DNA from: Streptomyces sp. NBC_01314 | GTDB taxonomy: Bacteria > Actinomycetota > Actinomycetes > Streptomycetales > Streptomycetaceae | DNA length: 64,000 bases | NCBI RefSeq assembly: GCF_041435215.1 | Contig: NZ_CP108394.1 | Coordinates: forward strand, 8,618,001-8,682,000 | Reading direction: 5' to 3' | Shown here: positions 40,673 to 48,685 of the stretch, in pieces | How the letters are laid out: each line of letters opens with the position of its first letter | Numbering within the stretch: the first letter of the stretch is position 1 | Notes under the pieces: generated by a model | What the model was told of the DNA's origin: nothing | Database searches by the model: none | The model's input: only the letters and a program-made list of their open reading frames with translations | Made by a program: the position numbers and the translations under genes

Positions 40673-41880
40673 TGGCCGGTTCTGACCAAACGTCTGGTAG
40701 GCGGCCGTTCTCCGGCCGAACGGTTGGCAGGCGCTCCTTCCCCGACCAAACGTTCGGCAGGCGCTCCTTCCTCGCCGCGAGCGTCGGCGCCGCCCTCACC
40801 CTCGGCGTCGCGCCCCCCGCCCAAGCCGCCCGCGGACGCTCCGTCTTCGGCCGGTACGGGTCACCCTCGGCCCGGCTCAACGCCCAGACCCTCTACGTCG
40901 ACGCCGCCGGCACCGGTGACTTCACCACCGTCCAGGCCGCCGTGACCGCGGCTGGGGGTACCTCCCAGGCGTTTAGCACTGGGGGAGGCAGCGGATACAC
41001 GCTGGTCATCGCGCCGGGCGTGTACCGGGAGACCGTCGCCGTCAGCGTCGCCCGTACGGGAATGACCTGGATCGGGGCCTCCGGGAACGCCCGGGACGTC
41101 GTGGTCGTGTACGACAACGCGGCCGGTACGCCGAAGCCCGGCGGTGGCACGTACGGCACCACCGGGTCCGCCACGACCCTGGTGCAGGCCGACGGGTTCA
41201 CCGCGCGGGACCTCACGTTCGCCAACGACTGGCTGCGCGCCGACCATCCCGGGATCAGTGGCACGCAGGCCGTCGCCATCAAGGTGCAGGGCGACCGGTC
41301 GGCGTTCGTGCGGTGCCGGTTCCTCGGGCATCAGGACACGCTGTACGCCGACTCGATGGCCCTCGGCACCTTCGCCCGGCAGTACTTCCGCGACTGCTAC
41401 GCCGAAGGGGACGTGGACTTCGTCTTCGGGCGGGCCACGGCCGTGTTCGAGCGCTGCCACTTCCACACGCTGACCAGGACCGATCTGGGGTCCGCCCCGT
41501 ACGGGTTCGTGTTCGCGCCCTCCACCGCGGGCGCCAACCCGCGTGGCTATCTGGTCACCGGTGGACGCATCACCAGTGAGGCCCCGGACGCCTACTACAA
41601 GCTGGCCCGCCCCTGGGTGCCCAGTTCGGACACCACCGCCCGGCCCATGCTCACCGTGCGCGAGACCCGCCTCGGTGCCGGGATCGACGCGGTCGCGCCC
41701 TACACCAACATGTCGTCGGGCTTCCCCTGGCAGGACCAGCGGTTCGCCGAGTACCGGAACACCGGGCCGGGCGCCGTCGTCTCCGTACCGGAGAACCGGC
41801 CCCAGCTCACGGCCGCGGACGCCGCGTCGGCCACCCGCGAGGCATATCTCGGCGACTGGACCCCGTGGGAGAGGTGCTGA
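40672..41880 (+). CDS. secreted pectinesterase, CE8, with triplicated Arg-Arg signal region
   Basis: 402 residues, ATG overlapping the lyase stop. The N-terminus repeats a 10-residue unit three times (..GRRPF, ..GRRSF, ..GRRSF) before the hydrophobic part LAASVGAALTLGV; only the last fits a Tat signal. CE8 core: GTGDFTTVQAAV, HQDTLYAD, YAEGDVDFVFGRATAVFE (catalytic Asp), LARPWVP. A 12-codon stretch, TSQAFSTGGG-like, is an in-frame REP-like insertion absent from the paralog that follows. Removes methyl groups from pectin so that pectate lyases can act. Confidence 0.9.
   Translation: MAGSDQTSGRRPFSGRTVGRRSFPDQTFGRRSFLAASVGAALTLGVAPPAQAARGRSVFGRYGSPSARLNAQTLYVDAAGTGDFTTVQAAVTAAGGTSQAFSTGGGSGYTLVIAPGVYRETVAVSVARTGMTWIGASGNARDVVVVYDNAAGTPKPGGGTYGTTGSATTLVQADGFTARDLTFANDWLRADHPGISGTQAVAIKVQGDRSAFVRCRFLGHQDTLYADSMALGTFARQYFRDCYAEGDVDFVFGRATAVFERCHFHTLTRTDLGSAPYGFVFAPSTAGANPRGYLVTGGRITSEAPDAYYKLARPWVPSSDTTARPMLTVRETRLGAGIDAVAPYTNMSSGFPWQDQRFAEYRNTGPGAVVSVPENRPQLTAADAASATREAYLGDWTPWERC
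40681..40770. repeat. 30-bp tandem repeat, three copies, in the pectinesterase signal region
   Basis: Units at 40681, 40711 and 40741, exactly 30 bases apart, each ending GGYAGGCGSYCSTTC-like. The first and third share GACCAAACGT. They encode three copies of a twin-arginine-containing decapeptide. Confidence 0.85.
40953..40988 (+). repeat. 36-bp REP-like element inserted in frame in a pectinesterase
   Basis: TGGGGGTACCTCCC at the left and CTGGGGGAGG at the right, 36 bases (12 codons). Compared with the neighbouring paralog (AVDAVTGPGWTIVVHPGTYRE region), the residues AGGTSQAFSTGGG are extra. Related to the element in the MBL-fold pseudogene at 23678. Confidence 0.75.
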
Positions 41881-41881
41881 G

Positions 41882-42916
41882 ATGCGCCGGCGCACACTGC
41901 TCACCGGGCTCGCCGGTGGCCTGGTGGCCGGCGGCACCACCCCCGCCGTCGCCGACGGCCGTACCCGCCGGGTCCTGCACGTCCGGCCCGGCGGGTCGGT
42001 CCAGGCCGCCGTGGACGCCGTCACCGGCCCCGGGTGGACGATCGTCGTCCACCCGGGGACGTACCGCGAGGTCGTCAACATCCCGGTCGGCAAAGGGGAG
42101 TTGACCTTACGCGGCGCGTCCCGCGACCCCCGCGCCGCCGTCATCGTCTTCGACCGGGCCAACGGCACCCCGAGGCCGGAGGGCGGCACGTACGGCACCG
42201 CGGGCTCCGCCACCTTCACCTCGGCGGCGCCCGGCCTGACCGTACGCGACCTGACCCTCGCCAACGACTGGCTGCGCGCGGACCATCCGGACTACACGGG
42301 GACACAGGCGGTCGCCGCGTACGTCACCGGGGACCGCTCGCACTTCGAGAACGTCCGGTTCCTCGCCCACCAGGACACCCTGTTCGCGGACACCACCGCG
42401 CTGGACGCCTTCGACCGGCAGTACTACCGGCACTGCTACATCGAGGGCGACGTCGACTTCGTGTTCGGGCGGGCCAGGGCCGTCTTCGACGCGTGCCACT
42501 TCCGCACCCTCCAGCGGGACGTGTCCTTCACCCCCAAGGGCATGGTCTTCGCCCCCGCCACCGCCCGCGCCAACCCCTACGGCTTCCTCGCCCTGCACAG
42601 CCGGATCACCTCCGGTGCCGAGGAGGCCGCGTACAAGATCGCCCGGCCCTGGGTGCCCTCGTACGAGACGACCGCCTGGCCCTCGCTGGTCGTGCGGGAC
42701 ACCTGGATCGGCCCCGGGATCGACGCGGTCGCCCCGTACACCAACATGCGTGAGGCCTACCCCTGGCAGACCATGCGTTTTCGTGAGTACGCCAACTCCG
42801 GCCCGGGCGCGGTGATCTCGGAGCCGGAGAACCGGCCGCAGCTCACAGCGGCCGAAGCCGGGGCGCACACGCGGCGGACGTATCTGGGGGACTGGAGGCC
42901 CCATGCCCACGGGTGA
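41882..42916 (+). CDS. secreted pectinesterase, CE8 (second copy)
   Basis: 344 residues, ATG 1 base after the upstream stop. Tat signal MRRRTLLTGLAGGLVAGG, cleaved near VAD-G. CE8 motifs: GGSVQAAVDAV, HQDTLFADT, YIEGDVDFVFGRARAVFD (catalytic Asp), IARPWVPSYET. The loop structure is the same as in the preceding copy except for that copy's REP-derived insertion, so the pair is a tandem duplication. Overlaps the next gene by 14 bases. Confidence 0.91.
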   Translation: MRRRTLLTGLAGGLVAGGTTPAVADGRTRRVLHVRPGGSVQAAVDAVTGPGWTIVVHPGTYREVVNIPVGKGELTLRGASRDPRAAVIVFDRANGTPRPEGGTYGTAGSATFTSAAPGLTVRDLTLANDWLRADHPDYTGTQAVAAYVTGDRSHFENVRFLAHQDTLFADTTALDAFDRQYYRHCYIEGDVDFVFGRARAVFDACHFRTLQRDVSFTPKGMVFAPATARANPYGFLALHSRITSGAEEAAYKIARPWVPSYETTAWPSLVVRDTWIGPGIDAVAPYTNMREAYPWQTMRFREYANSGPGAVISEPENRPQLTAAEAGAHTRRTYLGDWRPHAHG

Positions 42917-44123
42917 TCCGATGGGCAGCCGCGACCCCGTGGGGCGCCGGGCCTTCGTCGTGGGCACGGGGGCGGGGGCGTTCTTCGCGGGGGCGGGAAC
43001 GGCGGCGGCGGCCGGGGCGGAGCCCTCGCGGCTCGCCGCGGGCGCCGCCGCCGAGCCGGCCGCCCCGCAAGGCGCCCTCCCCGACTTCCATCCCCTCCTC
43101 AAGGACGAGCTCCGCTTCCCGCTCGCCTGGGGCACCTCGCCCATCCGGGACTTCCGCACCTGGCGGCGGGCGGCACGGGCGAAGGTCGAGGAGCACCTGT
43201 TCGTCGCCCGGGACGACACCCCGTACGTCCCCGAGTTCGGCGAGCGGAACACCGAAGGGGAGGGCTACACACGGGAGTTGGTCACCTTCTCCCTCAGCCG
43301 TTACGGCCGGGTGCGGGGCGCCCTGCTCACCCCGCACGGCACCGGACCGTTCCCGGCCGTCCTCCTGCTGCACGACCACGGCGCCAGGTTCGACATCGGG
43401 AAGGAGAAGCTGGTCCGGCCGTGGTACGACGACACCCGTCTGACCTCCGCGCAGGCCTGGGCGGACCGGTACTTCAGCGGCCGGTTCGTCGGCGACGAAC
43501 TGGCCCGGCGCGGATACGTGGTCCTCGCCGTGGACGCGCTCGGCTGGGGCGACCGGGGTCCGGTCGCCTACGAGGAGCAGCAGGCCCTCGCGAGCAACCT
43601 CTACAACCTGGGTTCGTCGCTCGCCGGGCTCATGGCCAGGGAGGACGTGCGCGCGGCGGCCTTCCTGGCCGGCCTCGACCGGGTGGACCGGCGCCGGGTG
43701 GCGGCCCTCGGGTTCTCGATGGGCGCGTTCCGGGCCTGGCAGACGGCCGCGCTCAGCGACGACATCGCGGCCGCCGCGAGCGTGTGCTGGATGACCGGGC
43801 TCAAGGAGGTCATGGTGCCCGGCAACAACATCCTGCGCGGCCAGTCCTCCTACTACATGCTCCATCCCGGGCTCGCCCGGCATCTCGACTTCCCCGACGT
43901 GGCGAGCATCGGCGCCCCCAAGCCGATGCTGTTCCTGAACGGCGGCCTCGATCCGCTGTTCCCCGCCGACGGCGTTCGCGTGGCCCACGACAAGCTGCGC
44001 GCCGTCTGGCGTTCCCGCCACGCCGAGGAGCGGTTGCGGCTGACGACCTGGCCGGACCTCGGCCATGTGTTCACCGCTCCCCCGCAGGACGAGGTCTTCG
44101 AATGGCTCGACTCCGTCCTGTGA
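42903..44123 (+). CDS. secreted alpha/beta hydrolase (dienelactone-hydrolase/acetylesterase-like)
   Basis: 406 residues, ATG inside the end of the pectinesterase gene. Tat signal near 13-40 (VGRRAFVVGTGAGAFFAGAG). After a long N-terminal helical region comes the hydrolase core: PFPAVLLLHDHGARFD (oxyanion), GYVVLAVDALGWGDRG, VAALGFSMGAFRAWQ (nucleophile Ser), FLNGGLDPLFP (Asp) and LGHVF (His). Position among pectin esterases suggests an acetyl- or feruloyl-esterase role on pectin; the exact ester is not predictable. Confidence 0.8.
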   Translation: MPTGDPMGSRDPVGRRAFVVGTGAGAFFAGAGTAAAAGAEPSRLAAGAAAEPAAPQGALPDFHPLLKDELRFPLAWGTSPIRDFRTWRRAARAKVEEHLFVARDDTPYVPEFGERNTEGEGYTRELVTFSLSRYGRVRGALLTPHGTGPFPAVLLLHDHGARFDIGKEKLVRPWYDDTRLTSAQAWADRYFSGRFVGDELARRGYVVLAVDALGWGDRGPVAYEEQQALASNLYNLGSSLAGLMAREDVRAAAFLAGLDRVDRRRVAALGFSMGAFRAWQTAALSDDIAAAASVCWMTGLKEVMVPGNNILRGQSSYYMLHPGLARHLDFPDVASIGAPKPMLFLNGGLDPLFPADGVRVAHDKLRAVWRSRHAEERLRLTTWPDLGHVFTAPPQDEVFEWLDSVL

Positions 44124-44158
44124 ACCACCCCACCCGCACGAGAAAGGAACCGCTCTCC

Positions 44159-45271
44159 ATGTCTCGTCGTACCACTCTCGCCCTGGGCACGGCCCTGGCC
44201 CTCGGTGCCGGTCTGGCCGTACTCCCCACCCAGGCGTACGCCGCCACCGTGGTGGTCAGCAACTCCACCGACCTGTCCAACGCCATCAAGAACGCCACCG
44301 CGGGCACGGTCATCCAGGTGCGCGGCGGCACGTACTACCCGACGGCGACCATCCAGTCGACGGCGAACGGCACCTCCTCCAGCCGGATATACCTCCAGCC
44401 GTACGGCTCGGAGACCGTGAAGATCGACGGCTCGAACCTCCCCGACGGCGACTGGATCTTCAAGCTGACCGCCGACTACTGGACCGTCTCCGGGATCACG
44501 TTCCAGAACTCCCCGGACAGCGCGGTCGTCTGCCAGTCCTGCGCCTCCACGGTCTGGGACAACATCAAGACCATCAACGGCGGCGACTCCGGCTTCACGC
44601 TCACCGGCGACAGCACCACCAACAACACCGTCCGGAACATCGACTCCTACGGCCACTACGACGCGGCCAACCACGGGGAGAACGCCGACGGCATCGCCGT
44701 GAAGTTCGGCTCCGGCTCCGGCAACCTCATCACCGGAGCCCGGCTCTACAACAACTCGGACGACGGCCTGGACTTCTGGTCCTTCTCGTCGCCCGTCACC
44801 GTCGAGCACACCTGGGCGATGGGCAACGGCAGGAACCGCTGGTCGGACTCCGCGTTCGCGGGCGACGGCAACGGCTACAAGCTGGGCGGCGACGGCGAGA
44901 CCGTGGCCCATGTCATCAACAACTCGGCCGCCTGGGACAACGCGGGCAACGGCTTCACCGAGAACAGCAACAAGGGCGCCATCGTCATCAACCGCACCAC
45001 CGCCTACGCCAACGCCAAGTGGGGCTACTACTTCGCCACCGGAGCGGCGAAGCTCGGCAAGAACCTGGCCGTCAGCAACAGTTCAGGCTCGGTGAGCAAG
45101 GGCTCGTCGGTCACCTCGTCCGGCAACAACTGGGACTCGGGGATATCGACTCCGGCCTTCGCGTCGACGAACGCGTCGACCACCTTCAACTCCCGTGCGT
45201 CGAACGGGACGTTGCCCGCGACGACGTTCCTGACGACGGGCAGCAGCACGATCGGGTCGACGATGAACTGA
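44159..45271 (+). CDS. secreted PL9-type pectate lyase (beta-helix)
   Basis: 370 residues, ATG with GAAAGGAA upstream. Signal peptide 1-28 (LALGTALALGAGLAVLPTQA, AYA-AT). Right-handed beta-helix with NSTDLSNAIKNATAGTVIQV, DYWTVSGITFQNSPD, NADGIAVKFGSGSGN, ARLYNNSDDGLDFW and WDNAGNGFTENSN. The Asp-rich NADGI and DDGLD segments form the calcium site in PL9, and a Lys in the KFG/KLGG area is the expected base. No carbohydrate-binding module. A 53-position-for-position similar paralog starts at 48686. Perfect terminator follows. Confidence 0.87.
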   Translation: MSRRTTLALGTALALGAGLAVLPTQAYAATVVVSNSTDLSNAIKNATAGTVIQVRGGTYYPTATIQSTANGTSSSRIYLQPYGSETVKIDGSNLPDGDWIFKLTADYWTVSGITFQNSPDSAVVCQSCASTVWDNIKTINGGDSGFTLTGDSTTNNTVRNIDSYGHYDAANHGENADGIAVKFGSGSGNLITGARLYNNSDDGLDFWSFSSPVTVEHTWAMGNGRNRWSDSAFAGDGNGYKLGGDGETVAHVINNSAAWDNAGNGFTENSNKGAIVINRTTAYANAKWGYYFATGAAKLGKNLAVSNSSGSVSKGSSVTSSGNNWDSGISTPAFASTNASTTFNSRASNGTLPATTFLTTGSSTIGSTMN

Positions 45272-45302
45272 CCGTCCGTCGGGACGAGCTGCGAGACGAA
45301 CC

Positions 45303-45332
45303 GAGGGGTGCGGCGTCGCTACCGCACCCCTC
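45303..45332 (+). terminator. 11-bp perfect stem-loop after the PL9-type lyase
   Basis: GAGGGGTGCGG (45303-45313) pairs exactly with 45322-45332, 8-base loop, 30 bases after the stop. Confidence 0.8.
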
Positions 45333-45405
45333 ACCCCTCAATGGCCGGTTTCCGGTCCCTATTGACTTGATATGGATCAGGCAAAAGGTCTGGCAGTCAA
45401 GAGGG

Positions 45406-45421
45406 TGACGCGCGTAGAAAC
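45406..45421 (+). promoter_or_regulatory. TGACGCGCGTAGAAAC motif directly upstream of the acid phosphatase
   Basis: The 16-mer ends 5 bases before the ATG at 45427, overlapping where a ribosome site should be (none is recognisable). It is identical on the minus strand at 10798-10813 before the secreted nuclease. This suggests a shared control, possibly with a leaderless or very short leader transcript. Confidence 0.55.
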
Positions 45422-45426
45422 CTGTC

Positions 45427-46221
45427 ATGCATAAGCCATTCCGTTTCGCGACGCTCGCCGTCGCCTGTGCCGTCGCCGGTGCCGCCCTGTACGGCGCCGG
45501 CGCGGCCACCGCCGGTCAGTCCACGGCGAACTCAACCCACGAGCCCCACAACATCGGGCTCCTGGTCCAGGAGATCGACTCCTACTACGGCACCACGGCC
45601 GACAGCGCCGGCGTGTACCAGGCCTCCGCCACCAGCCCCTACGCCAAGGACCTGGCGCGCATCGAGTCCGCGGCGAAGAAGGACATCGACAAGGCGGCGC
45701 GCAAGGCGCTGCGCAAGGGCAAGAAGCCCGCTGTCGTCTTCGACGTCGACGACACGCTGCTGCTCTCCCTCGACTACGAGAAGAGGACCAACTACACGTA
45801 CAACTCGGCCACTTGGGCCGAGTACGTGGCCAAGGCCGACCGCCCGGCCGTCTTCGGCACGCCCGAGCTGGTCGCCTACGCCAAGGCCAAGGGCGTCGAG
45901 GTGTTCTACAACTCCGGTCTGAAGGAGTCGCAGCGCGCCGCGGCCGTCGCGAACCTGAAGAAGGTCGGCGCCGACATCAACCTCGACGCCGCCCACATGT
46001 TCCTCAAGGACGCGGCCAACCCGCCCGCCTACCTGAGCGCCTGCGCCACACCCGGCACCTGGACCTGCACGACCGTGCAGTACAAGTCCGGCACCCGCAA
46101 GCACATCGAGGACCTCGGGTACGACGTCATCGCCAACTTCGGCGACCAGTACTCGGACCTCGAAGGCGGCTACGCCGACAAGACGTACAAGCTCCCGAAC
46201 CCGACGTACTTCGTGAGCTGA
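45427..46221 (+). CDS. secreted HAD-superfamily (class B-type) acid phosphatase
   Basis: 264 residues. Signal peptide 1-30 (FATLAVACAVAGAALYG, ATA-GQ). HAD motif I is VVFDVDDTLL with D106 (nucleophile) and D108. Motif II lies near GVEVFYNSG, a Lys-containing motif III near HMFLKDAA and RKHIEDLGY, and motif IV is ANFGDQYSDLEGG. This matches the HAD acid phosphatase family (PF03767). It hydrolyses phosphomonoesters outside the cell. Its place inside a pectin locus is unexplained; the upstream motif links it to the nuclease at 8.8 kb rather than to the pectinases. Confidence 0.88.
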   Translation: MHKPFRFATLAVACAVAGAALYGAGAATAGQSTANSTHEPHNIGLLVQEIDSYYGTTADSAGVYQASATSPYAKDLARIESAAKKDIDKAARKALRKGKKPAVVFDVDDTLLLSLDYEKRTNYTYNSATWAEYVAKADRPAVFGTPELVAYAKAKGVEVFYNSGLKESQRAAAVANLKKVGADINLDAAHMFLKDAANPPAYLSACATPGTWTCTTVQYKSGTRKHIEDLGYDVIANFGDQYSDLEGGYADKTYKLPNPTYFVS

Positions 46222-46232
46222 TCCTCAGGTCT

Positions 46233-48437
46233 TCACCTCTTCAGCGGCCTGATCGACTCCAGGGTGGGTACGACCGGCAGGATCGTCCCGTCGGCCGCGA
46301 AGCGCATCAGGTCGATGGTGGTCTCCCGGTGCATGCCGTCACCGCCTGCCTTTCCGGGGCCGTTCAGGGCGAACCGGTGGTACACCATGTACCAGTCGTC
46401 GGTGCCGGGCACGTTCACCACGGAGTGGTGGCCGGTGGCCTTGATGCCGTACTCGGGGCGCTTGGACAGGATCGTCCCCCGCTTGGTCCACGGGCCGAGC
46501 GGGGACGGTCCGGTCGCGTAGGCGACGTGGTAGTTCTCGCTGCGGGTGTCGTCTTCGGACCACATGAAGTAGTACGTCCCCTGCCGCTTCACCACGAAGG
46601 AACCCTCACGGAAGTTGTCCGGGGTGATGTCCTTCACCTTCGCCGCGTCGAACGACACCATGTCCTCGTTCAGCGGTACGACGTATCCGTGCCCGTTGCC
46701 CCAGTAGAGGTACGCCTGACCGTCATCGTCGGTGAAGACGGCCGGGTCGATCATCTGGCCGCTCAACTGCCCTTTCGCCACCAGGGGTTTGCCGAGGGCG
46801 TCCTTGAACGGGCCCGCCGGGGAGTCGGCCACCGCGACCCCGATCGCCTGCTCGGCGCAGAAGTAGAAGTAGTACTTGCCGTTCTTGGTGGCGATCGCCG
46901 GCGCCCAGGCGTTCTTGTCCGCCCAGGACACATCGGGTCCCAGGTCGAGGATCACGCCGTGGTCTGTCCAGTGGACCAGGTCCTTCGACGAGAACGCCTT
47001 GAACCTGGTGCCGCTCCAGCCCTGGAAGCCGTCGGTCGTCGGGTAGATCCAGTAACGGCCGTCCAGATACTGGATGTCGGGGTCGGCGTACAGCCCCGGC
47101 AGAACCGGGCTGCGGGTGGGCACCGCCTCTACCGTCCAGGTGCGGCGCGTCCCGTCCGCCGCCGTCACCGTGTACTTCTGCGGCTTGCGGAAGTCACGCC
47201 GCGTACCCGACGCGGGGCTCACCCTCGCCCCCGCCCCGACCCACAACTTCGGGTCCAGCCGGGCGAGTTCGGCGTCAGGCCGCATCGGCAGCACGACCTT
47301 GGCGGCCGCCTCCGTGACGACGGCGTACCCCTTCTGCCCACCGGCCGTGGCGTCCACGACGGATGTCGGGGTGTCCGGGTAGGCGGCCAGCAGTCGGTCG
47401 TACTCCGCCTGCGTCACCGGCATCACCGTGCCGTGGCGGGGGCTGGCGGGCAGCTGGTAGTCGGCGGACATCGTCCACTTGCCGGAGTTGAGATCGGTGG
47501 TCTCGAAGGGGACGTAGCCGCGACCGCCGTACTCGTCGATGAACAGGTACCACTTGTTCTCGGTGTTGGACTTGAAGACAGTCGGTCCCTCACCCCGGTC
47601 GATCGACCCGCTCCCGACGCAGTCGGAGACGAAGTCGTACGAGGTGTCCGTCAGCGAGGTCGACTTCTCCGCGGTGATGAACTTCGAGCAGGGGCTGGAG
47701 GATGTGGGGTCCCGCTCGTCCTTCGTGTAGCGGTAGTAGGTCCCCTTGTGCTCCACGACAGTTGAGTCGATCACGGAGTAGCCCGGATCGTCCCAGACCT
47801 TGGGCTCGCTGAAGGTGCGGAAGTCCTTCGTCGTCGCGTACATCATCTTGTTGTACGTCGAGCCGGTGTGCTCGGGGTCGTCGTCGGCGTACAGCTTCGA
47901 CGCCCAGAAGACGACGTACGAGCCGAGCTGCTCGTCGTAATAGGCCTCCGGTGCCCAGGTGTTGCCGGCCGAGTCGGGGGAGACCTTCACCAGGCGCTGG
48001 TCGGTCCAGTGGACCAGGTCGGTCGACTCCCAGACCATGATCGACTTGCTGCCGTGGCGCTGGACGTAGTCCCAACTTCCGCTGCTGTTCCGGTACATGC
48101 GCAGGTCGGTCGCGATCATGTAGAACTTGTCGCCCTTGGGGGAGCGGATCACGAACGGGTCGCGCAGCCCCTTCTCGCCGGTGGTGGAGGTGAGGACCGG
48201 CTTGCCCGCGTTCAACTCCCGCCAGTGCAGGGGGTCGTTGCCACGGCTGAGGGCGTACCGGATCTGCTCGCCGTCGGCCGTGCCCTCGCCGGTGAAGTAG
48301 GCGAAGAGATATCCCGCGTACTTCTTGGGTTTCTTCACCACCTGCTCTGTGGACTGCGCCGGGCTCGGTGGGGCGGCCAGGAGGCCGAGGAGGAGAGCCA
48401 GGAGGGGGAGCAGGATCGTGCGGGCGGTGCGGCTCAT
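46233..48437 (-). CDS. secreted protein with two GH43-type glycosidase modules
   Basis: 734 residues, ATG 48437 after a GGATG-type weak site. Signal peptide 1-27. First five-blade propeller at about 38-345: YAGYLFAYFTGEG, LRDPFVIRSPKGDKFY, GNTWAPEAYYDE, DSTVVEHKGTYYRYTK. A small beta domain with ADGTRRTWTVE lies near 420. The second propeller at about 437-734 has LPGLYADPDIQYLDGRYW (Asp), MIDPAVFTDDDGQAYLYWG (Asp) and FREGSFVVKRQGTYYFMWS (Glu) and looks fully catalytic. The first has partial motifs. Likely an arabinan-degrading enzyme acting on pectin side chains. Confidence 0.87.
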   Translation of the reverse strand: MSRTARTILLPLLALLLGLLAAPPSPAQSTEQVVKKPKKYAGYLFAYFTGEGTADGEQIRYALSRGNDPLHWRELNAGKPVLTSTTGEKGLRDPFVIRSPKGDKFYMIATDLRMYRNSSGSWDYVQRHGSKSIMVWESTDLVHWTDQRLVKVSPDSAGNTWAPEAYYDEQLGSYVVFWASKLYADDDPEHTGSTYNKMMYATTKDFRTFSEPKVWDDPGYSVIDSTVVEHKGTYYRYTKDERDPTSSSPCSKFITAEKSTSLTDTSYDFVSDCVGSGSIDRGEGPTVFKSNTENKWYLFIDEYGGRGYVPFETTDLNSGKWTMSADYQLPASPRHGTVMPVTQAEYDRLLAAYPDTPTSVVDATAGGQKGYAVVTEAAAKVVLPMRPDAELARLDPKLWVGAGARVSPASGTRRDFRKPQKYTVTAADGTRRTWTVEAVPTRSPVLPGLYADPDIQYLDGRYWIYPTTDGFQGWSGTRFKAFSSKDLVHWTDHGVILDLGPDVSWADKNAWAPAIATKNGKYYFYFCAEQAIGVAVADSPAGPFKDALGKPLVAKGQLSGQMIDPAVFTDDDGQAYLYWGNGHGYVVPLNEDMVSFDAAKVKDITPDNFREGSFVVKRQGTYYFMWSEDDTRSENYHVAYATGPSPLGPWTKRGTILSKRPEYGIKATGHHSVVNVPGTDDWYMVYHRFALNGPGKAGGDGMHRETTIDLMRFAADGTILPVVPTLESIRPLKR

Positions 48438-48541
48438 GACACATCCTGTGGGGGTCTGGTGGATTCTGTTGGATGAGCTGTCCTCGGAGTGTTGCCAGTG
48501 GGGTTCGGCTCGTCAATCGGTGGGCGTGTGAAGGCTTCGAG

Positions 48542-48552
48542 CGAAACTTTCG
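48542..48552. promoter_or_regulatory. CGAAACTTTCG operator between divergent GH43 and PL9-type genes
   Basis: A perfect palindrome CGAAA-C-TTTCG, flanked by TTCGAG and AACG, 105 bases upstream of the GH43 start and 134 upstream of the lyase start. The CGAA-n-TTCG form is known from Streptomyces xylanase and xylosidase promoters, where LacI-type repressor BxlR binds it. It may therefore control both divergent genes. Confidence 0.6.
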
Positions 48553-48685
48553 AACGATTTCGTGGTGGCGCGGCAACCCTTTGCCGCCGGGTGGCGACCA
48601 GTGATCAGAAGCGGGCCGGGGCGGCCCCTCCGGCCCGCTTCGTTCCTCGTCTCCCCGAGACGTGTCGCCTGCGAAAGGAACACCT

